Shown here in pieces: positions 9,044-12,880 of a stretch of 12,880 nucleotides of DNA. A program made the position numbers and the translations under genes. Origin of the DNA: Anaerolineales bacterium (GTDB lineage Bacteria; Chloroflexota; Anaerolineae; Anaerolineales; UBA6663). The stretch spans positions 1-12,880 of the forward strand of contig JAEURL010000342.1 in NCBI GenBank assembly GCA_016789165.1. Direction: 5' to 3'. The notes under the pieces are model-generated. The model did no database searches. It saw nothing but the letters and a program-made list of their open reading frames with translations, and was not told where the DNA came from. Numbering within the stretch: the first letter of the stretch is position 1; each line of letters opens with the position of its first letter.

Positions 9044-10224
9044 GGGGCGGGCGGCTTGACCGTGAAGGTCACCCAGCCGAGCTGGCCGGGCTCGATCACG
9101 ATCGTCTGCTCGTAGAATTTGGTGGTGTTCACGGCCACACTATACCGGCCGGCCGGCAGATCACCTAGGCTGAAGTTTTCCTGCAGAATGTCGTCGCCGT
9201 TGAGCGTTTCCTGGGCGTAGGTGGTGATGTACTTGGTGCGCGTCGCCTCGTTGACGTCCACGGGCCGGATCACCACTGTCTGGCCGTAGAGCAGGTTGCC
9301 CTCCAAGTCCACGATCCGGCCGGCCAACGCGCCATACGGCCGGCCCTTGACGTCCGGCAGGGGCTTCAGCCACAACTCTGGATTGCGGGTGTGGGCGTAG
9401 CTGTTCTGGCCCACGCGCACCTCGAAGTGCAGGTGCGGGCCGATCGCCACGCCGGTCTGGCCGACCGTGCCCAGCACGTCGCCGGCCTGCACGCTCTGGC
9501 CGGCCGTCACGTCCACGCGCGCGAGATGTCCGTAGAGCGTGTAGACCGGCTGGCCGTGGTAGGCCTGCTCCAGCTCCACCACCACCAGGTTGCCGTAGAA
9601 ATGCGTGGCCGGGCCGAAGGCGATCTGATCATCCGGGCCGGCGGCCACCACGGTGCCGGCGCCGGCGGCCAGCACGGGCGTGCCGCTGCGGTTGACGATC
9701 TCCACACCGTGGTGCGGCTCGCGCAGGCCCTGCTGGGTGGAGCCGTAGCCGTAGGTGCGGTCCACGTACTGCGCGGCCTCCGGCGGGGCGGGGCGCTCCA
9801 GGATGAAGTGCTGGGCGGCCTGGGCGCAGGCGGCGTCCGGGCAGGGCGTGCCCGGCGTGGGCGGCGCCGCCGGCGTGGCGGCCGGCGTGACCGTAGCGCC
9901 GGCAGTGGGCACCTGCAAGGGGGTGCGGATGGGCGTGAGGGTGGCGAACTCGAGCGGCTGGCCGGCCGTGGGCGGCGGCGGCGTAGGCGGCTCGGTGGGC
10001 GCGTCGGTGGGCGCGGTCTCGGTCAGCACCTGCGCCACGCGCGTCTCAATGAACGCCGTGGCCTGCTCGGGCGCCGAGGCCGCGATGGACGGCGCCGCGC
10101 AGCCCGCCAGCAGCAGGGCCAGCGGTAAGATCAGCCCGGCCCCCGGCCGGAGCCGCCCATAACCCGCCGCCCGGGGCCGGCTCCAGGGGAAGGCGCGGAC
10201 TAACGCCAGGCGACTACCACTCAC
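9040..10224 (-). CDS. M23 (LytM/lysostaphin-type) peptidase lipoprotein, first of a tandem pair
   Basis: This 394-residue protein is a paralog of the downstream M23 gene along its whole length. Its hydrophobic stretch ends in lipobox LAGC (C42), giving an unusually long ~30-residue pre-sequence. The GTG at 10224 is the only start codon seen in frame between the upstream gene and the lipobox. After the Cys comes FIETRVAQVLTE (58-69), then a Thr/Pro linker (70-130). The M23 domain (about 150-288) holds HHGVE (H171...E175), YGHL (H233) and GPHLHFE (H264, H266). The fourth-position zinc-ligand Asp is again Glu. The C-terminal ~95 residues (AGRIVDLEGNLL, DLPAGRYSVAV) look like a transthyretin or Cna-B-type sandwich. 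It sits 57 nt after ftcD, probably in one transcript, and the GTG falls within a heptad-repeat tract. Confidence 0.88.
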   Translation of the reverse strand: MSGSRLALVRAFPWSRPRAAGYGRLRPGAGLILPLALLLAGCAAPSIAASAPEQATAFIETRVAQVLTETAPTDAPTEPPTPPPPTAGQPLEFATLTPIRTPLQVPTAGATVTPAATPAAPPTPGTPCPDAACAQAAQHFILERPAPPEAAQYVDRTYGYGSTQQGLREPHHGVEIVNRSGTPVLAAGAGTVVAAGPDDQIAFGPATHFYGNLVVVELEQAYHGQPVYTLYGHLARVDVTAGQSVQAGDVLGTVGQTGVAIGPHLHFEVRVGQNSYAHTRNPELWLKPLPDVKGRPYGALAGRIVDLEGNLLYGQTVVIRPVDVNEATRTKYITTYAQETLNGDDILQENFSLGDLPAGRYSVAVNTTKFYEQTIVIEPGQLGWVTFTVKPPAP

Positions 10225-10260
10225 AGTCTACCGTCCACGGCTCACTGCCCATCGGCTGAT
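10212..10260 (+). repeat. Degenerate heptanucleotide repeat tract
   Basis: Seven successive 7-nt units (10212-18, 19-25, 26-32, 33-39, 40-46, 47-53, 54-60) fit a loose consensus G-Y-C-Y-A-C-N. Unit position 5 is A in the first six units and position 6 is C in the first five. Examples are GTCTACC, GTCCACG and GCTCACT. The tract lies in the ftcD-M23 gap and runs over the GTG start of the M23 gene. Confidence 0.5.
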
Positions 10261-10281
10261 CGGCTGGCGGCGGCCGGCCGC

Positions 10282-11808
10282 CTACTGCCGCTCGCTCAAC
10301 AGCTGCTGGACCCCGGCCAGGATTTCGTCCGCCCGCGCCTCCAGGCCGGCCACCTCGTGCAGCCAGGCCGCGGCCGTGGCCCGGTCCTGGATGGCGGCGG
10401 CGTTGGCGCGCACGTTCTGGGCCGCGCCGGACAGGGCGGCCCGCGCCAGGAAGGCGCCGCTGCCGGAGTCCGAGAGCGCGTTGATGTTCCCCTGTTCGGC
10501 CGTGATCGCGGCCAGGCCCAGCACGGCCACGGCGTCCCGCGCCGCGCGCATCGGGACCTCGGCGGCGTGGATATAGGCCTGCTCGACGGCGGCGGCGCGC
10601 GCCGTCTGCTGCTCGGCCGTGGCCTTGGGCAGTTTGAAGGCCTCCATCACGGCCTCGAAGGCGGCCGAATCGGCCTCCACCGCGGCCGTCAGGTCGGCGC
10701 GCAATTTGTCCGCCTGCTCCAGCACGGCCTGCATCTGGGCCTCGACCTCGGCATACTTCTTTTTGCCGAGCGTCAGCCGGGCCACCATGCCCACCAGGCC
10801 GGCCGCCATGGCGCCGGTGAAAGCGCAGGCCGCGCCGCCGCCGGGCGTGGCCGTGCCGGCCGCCAGCCGCTCGACGAAGGCGTACTCATTCACCTCCGGC
10901 TCGGCCTCGCTCAGTTCGCCCAGCCGGTTCTCGATGATCATCTCCGGCGTCAAGTTGTCCAGCTGCAGATACCACTGCGCGGCGTCGGTCAGGGCCTGCT
11001 GCGGGATCATGCCCACCAATTCGGCGCGCGTCACCGTGCAGCCGTAGCGCGCGGCCTCGCGCCGCACCGCCTCCTGCACACGCGCGATGGGCGTGCGCGT
11101 GAAGTCGGTCAGGTTCATGCTCACCTGGGCCTGGCCGTCCACCAGGAAGCCCTTGGCCTTCACGAAGCGCAGGCCGCCCGAGAGATGGCGCACGGCCTTG
11201 GCCACCTTCTCGGCCACCGCCACATCGCCGGTGTTGAGGTACAGGTTGTAGGCGATCAGGAACTGGCGCGCGCCGATGACGGTGGCGCCGGCCGGCCCCA
11301 GCCGCTTCGGGCCGAAATCCGGCGCGCGCTCCGGATGGGTGGCGATCTCGTCGCGGATCCCCTCGTATTCGCCCTTGCGGATATTGGCCAGGTTCTCGCG
11401 CTCCGGGCGGGTGGCCGCCGCCTCGTACAGATAGACCGGGAGGCCCAGCTCGCGGCCCACGCGCTCGCCCAGCCGGCGCGCCATGGCCACGCACTCGGCC
11501 ATGCTCACGCCGCGCAGCGGAATGAAGGGCACCACGTCCGTGGCGCCCATGCGCGGATGTTCGCCGGTGTGGTGGTTCAGGTCGATCAGCTGGGCGGCCC
11601 GGGCGATGCCCGCGAACAGCGCGGCCTCCAGGCCGGCCGGCGCGCCCACCAGGGTGACCACCGTGCGGTTGTGGTCCACGTCCGAGCTGACGTCCAGCAC
11701 CTGCACCGCGCCGCCGCCGCCGGCCTCCAGCGCGGCGACGATCGCTTCGACGACTTCCGGTCGGCGGGCTTCGGAAAAGTTGGGGACGCTTTCCACGAGT
11801 TGGCGCAT
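10282..11808 (-). CDS. ftcD: Bifunctional glutamate formimidoyltransferase / formimidoyltetrahydrofolate cyclodeaminase
   Basis: This 508-residue protein carries both FTCD halves. The N-terminal half (about 1-300) transfers the formimino group from N-formimino-glutamate to tetrahydrofolate. It opens with LVESVPNFSEARR and contains GEHPRMGATDVVPFIP, where H84 matches the catalytic His (H82 in mammalian FTCD). The C-terminal half (about 305-508) contains the cyclodeaminase signature TPGGGAACAFTGAMAAGL (321-338), which releases ammonia and gives 5,10-methenyl-THF. The enzyme is cytoplasmic and works in histidine breakdown and one-carbon supply. It is a little shorter than the 541-residue mammalian enzyme, mainly through a short inter-domain linker. 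The ATG at 11808 has GGAGG 9 nt upstream. No other hut gene is in the window. Two M23 lipoprotein genes follow on the same strand. Confidence 0.95.
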   Translation of the reverse strand: MRQLVESVPNFSEARRPEVVEAIVAALEAGGGGAVQVLDVSSDVDHNRTVVTLVGAPAGLEAALFAGIARAAQLIDLNHHTGEHPRMGATDVVPFIPLRGVSMAECVAMARRLGERVGRELGLPVYLYEAAATRPERENLANIRKGEYEGIRDEIATHPERAPDFGPKRLGPAGATVIGARQFLIAYNLYLNTGDVAVAEKVAKAVRHLSGGLRFVKAKGFLVDGQAQVSMNLTDFTRTPIARVQEAVRREAARYGCTVTRAELVGMIPQQALTDAAQWYLQLDNLTPEMIIENRLGELSEAEPEVNEYAFVERLAAGTATPGGGAACAFTGAMAAGLVGMVARLTLGKKKYAEVEAQMQAVLEQADKLRADLTAAVEADSAAFEAVMEAFKLPKATAEQQTARAAAVEQAYIHAAEVPMRAARDAVAVLGLAAITAEQGNINALSDSGSGAFLARAALSGAAQNVRANAAAIQDRATAAAWLHEVAGLEARADEILAGVQQLLSERQ

Positions 11809-11817
11809 GGCGGGCTG

Positions 11818-11822
11818 CCTCC
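11818..11822 (-). promoter_or_regulatory. Shine-Dalgarno GGAGG of ftcD
   Basis: GGAGG on the minus strand lies 9 nt before ATG 11808. It is the best ribosome binding site in the window and fixes this start over in-frame alternatives. Confidence 0.8.
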
Positions 11823-11824
11823 AA

Positions 11825-11845
11825 CGCCGCGCCTGAAACGCGGCG
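11825..11845 (-). promoter_or_regulatory. Stem-loop in the ftcD leader, just upstream of the Shine-Dalgarno
   Basis: Perfect 7-bp arms CGCCGCG (11839-11845) and CGCGGCG (11825-11831) enclose a 7-nt loop (TTTCAGG). The stem ends 2 nt before GGAGG and could limit or present the ribosome site. No matching riboswitch class is recognised. Confidence 0.35.
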
Positions 11846-11847
11846 GC

Positions 11848-11876
11848 AAAAAAAGGCCGTCGAGCGGTTCGGCGGC
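11848..11876 (-). terminator. Terminator-like hairpin plus U7 in the ftcD leader (possible attenuator)
   Basis: On the minus strand, GCCG (11876-11873) pairs with CGGC (11859-11856). One C/A mismatch follows, then CGA pairs with TCG around a 5-nt loop. After one C come seven T (11854-11848). The stem is short, but the U-run is the longest in the window. With the minus -10 at 11883-11888, transcription would begin right at the hairpin. Confidence 0.4.
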
Positions 11877-11882
11877 TTAAAA

Positions 11883-11888
11883 ATTATA
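11883..11888 (-). promoter_or_regulatory. -10 element TATAAT of the ftcD promoter
   Basis: A perfect TATAAT on the minus strand, predicting a start near 11876 and a leader of about 68 nt. The expected -35 site (11906-11911, GATTAT) is not consensus and coincides with the opposing -10. Confidence 0.6.
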
Positions 11889-11904
11889 CCTCAGGGGGCC
11901 GCGC

Positions 11905-11910
11905 TATAAT
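11905..11910 (+). promoter_or_regulatory. -10 element TATAAT placing the transcription start at the ATG (leaderless)
   Basis: A perfect TATAAT ends 7 nt before ATG 11918. Normal spacing puts +1 at 11917-11918, so the mRNA would have no 5' leader and no Shine-Dalgarno. The -35 position (11882-11887, AATTAT) is not consensus. Confidence 0.7.
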
Positions 11911-11917
11911 CATCGGC

Positions 11918-12484
11918 ATGCAGGCCCTGACTAAAAACTGGATCGTCTGGACGGGCGTAGCCAGCGCCGCCCTGGCCGCCGCCTTTGTGGCCTTGAGCCG
12001 CGGCGCGGCCATGCCCCCCGACGGCGGCCAGACCGTGTATCTCCTGGTCCAGCTCTACAACTACGGCGCGCTGCCGGCCTCCATTGTCGTGCTGCTGGCC
12101 GCGCTCTCCGCGCTCTTCTACTGGATCCCGCAGGCGCTGGTGAAAGGCCCGCGCTACCGGCGCGACGGCGTCTGGGTGGCCGTGGCCCTGGTGGCGGCCG
12201 TGGCCGCCATCGCGGCCGCCCTGCCGCTGGGCCGGCTGATCTACCGCGAGCTGGCCAGCGTCTCCACCCCGGCCGGCAGTGTCCACCTGGGCGTGCGCGT
12301 CTCCGGCGACAGCGCCCAGAACGCCTATGTGGTGTGCGAGTGCCCGGGCCTCACCTGCAGCTGCCGCTACTTGTTCGACGAAAGCCTGGCCAAGCTGGAC
12401 CCGCTGCCGGAGCTGGCCGTGGACGCCGCCCAGCGCGTGACGGTCCAGGTGGCCGGCCGCCTGCTCTATGCGCGCGAACCGTAA
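11918..12484 (+). CDS. Hypothetical three-helix membrane protein with a CxCx4CxC motif
   Basis: I do not recognise this 188-residue protein. Three hydrophobic segments are visible: about 8-28, 51-71 and 85-107. The basic stretch KGPRYRRD (76-83) between helices 2 and 3 suggests an inside loop there, which would put the C-terminal domain outside. That domain (about 112-188) is beta-like and holds four closely spaced Cys, C140, C142, C147 and C149. The spacing would suit metal binding or two disulfides if exported. The start is supported by a TATAAT box 7 nt upstream, giving a leaderless mRNA. Its last 17 nt overlap the start of the LysM lipoprotein gene, so the two are probably co-transcribed and may act together at the envelope. 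Function is unknown. Confidence 0.75.
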   Translation: MQALTKNWIVWTGVASAALAAAFVALSRGAAMPPDGGQTVYLLVQLYNYGALPASIVVLLAALSALFYWIPQALVKGPRYRRDGVWVAVALVAAVAAIAAALPLGRLIYRELASVSTPAGSVHLGVRVSGDSAQNAYVVCECPGLTCSCRYLFDESLAKLDPLPELAVDAAQRVTVQVAGRLLYAREP

Positions 12485-12880
12485 CCGCCGGCCCGGCTTC
12501 GCGCTGGCCGTCCTCGTCTGCCTGGCGGCCGCCCTGGCTTGCGCGCGCCCAGACCTAGCCTCCGAGTTCGGCGTGACGCCGATCGGCGGCGGGGCCACGC
12601 CCCTGCCCAACGCCGGCGGCTCGGCCGGCGGTTACGCGCCCGGCGCGGGCCAGGCCCGCGGCGCGACCCCGGCCGTGCCCCCGCGCCCCACCCGCAATCT
12701 GGCGCTTTCGCCCACGCCCGACCCGCCGCGCGCCTCGGCCCTGGACCGGCAGACGACCGAGTCCTACACCGTCCAGCGCAACGACACCCTCAACCAGATC
12801 GGCGCGCGCTACGGCGTGACGGCCGAACAGATCGCGGCCGCCAACGGCCTGCAGGTGGCCGACGTCCTCTACGTCGGCCA
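12468..12880 (+). CDS. LysM-domain lipoprotein, 3' partial
   Basis: The frame is open from ATG 12468 to the right edge (137 complete codons, no stop). The protein begins with a basic start (MRANRNRRPG), a hydrophobic segment and the lipobox-like LAC (C25), so it is probably an exported lipoprotein. A Gly/Ala/Pro-rich, Thr/Pro-containing linker (about 26-97) leads into a LysM peptidoglycan- or glycan-binding domain. It opens with SYTVQRNDTLNQIGARYGV, continues with TAEQIAAANGL and runs to the edge at LYVGQ. The gene overlaps the upstream membrane-protein gene by 17 nt in another frame. AGGTGG at 12447-12452 is too far for a good ribosome site, so translation may depend on coupling. More LysM copies or a catalytic domain such as M23 could follow beyond the window; that part is not visible. 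Confidence 0.88.
   Translation, partial: MRANRNRRPGFALAVLVCLAAALACARPDLASEFGVTPIGGGATPLPNAGGSAGGYAPGAGQARGATPAVPPRPTRNLALSPTPDPPRASALDRQTTESYTVQRNDTLNQIGARYGVTAEQIAAANGLQVADVLYVG

Noticed and set aside
10270..10281. Palindrome GCGGCCGGCCGC after the ftcD stop as a terminator
   Set aside because: It has no loop and no following T-run. GCCGGC-type words are very common throughout this genome as GCC GGC codon pairs.
10357..11880. 507-residue open frame on the plus strand, opposite ftcD
   Set aside because: Antisense shadow in a GC-rich gene. The product is R/G/H/A-rich with no motif, and ftcD is unambiguous on the minus strand.

Overview
This is a very GC-rich, gene-dense window. Its nine protein genes are almost all envelope-directed or secreted. 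The best guess for the source is a member of the Chloroflexota (Anaerolineae/Caldilineae-like). This is inferred from Thr/Pro 'TATPT' linkers after membrane anchors and lipoboxes, a secreted protein ending in a YRFFLPLTIR tail, a CSLREA/choice-of-anchor-Q-like beta-helix protein with Calx-beta domains, a PknB-type kinase with a TPT-rich exterior, and a promoter that appears to give a leaderless mRNA. No rRNA, tRNA, transposase or CRISPR array was seen, and the taxonomic guess could not be checked by a search.

Layout. (1) Positions 2-1873 (+) hold the 3' part of a secreted NHL-repeat protein with a C-terminal jelly-roll-like domain, followed by a strong intrinsic terminator at 1914-1935. (2) Positions 1976-7980 (+) look like a four-gene operon: a membrane Ser/Thr kinase, a large secreted beta-helix/Calx-beta protein (4-nt overlap), a clan GH-A-like glycoside hydrolase (25-nt gap), and a membrane-anchored family-3 solute-binding protein (ATGA overlap). 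(3) Positions 11808-7955 (-) run from a bifunctional formimidoyltransferase-cyclodeaminase (FtcD) into two tandem paralogous M23 lipoproteins that overlap each other by ATGA. The last of these overlaps the end of the solute-binding gene tail to tail by 26 nt. (4) Positions 11918-12880 (+) hold a small three-helix membrane protein with a CxCx4CxC motif. It overlaps the start of a LysM lipoprotein that runs off the right edge.

How it fits together. The plus-strand operon reads as an envelope sensing and processing unit: a kinase with an exposed stalk, an adhesin-like protein, a carbohydrate-active enzyme and an orphan solute receptor with no permease or ATPase in view. The minus-strand unit joins folate/histidine one-carbon chemistry to two cell-wall (M23) lipoproteins, which is an odd pairing. 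Between the FtcD and membrane-protein genes, two consensus TATAAT boxes face away from each other, 16 bp apart. The plus one sits 7 nt before the ATG, so that mRNA is probably leaderless. The minus one would start transcription at a hairpin followed by seven U residues. No window interval above about 110 bp lacks a gene.
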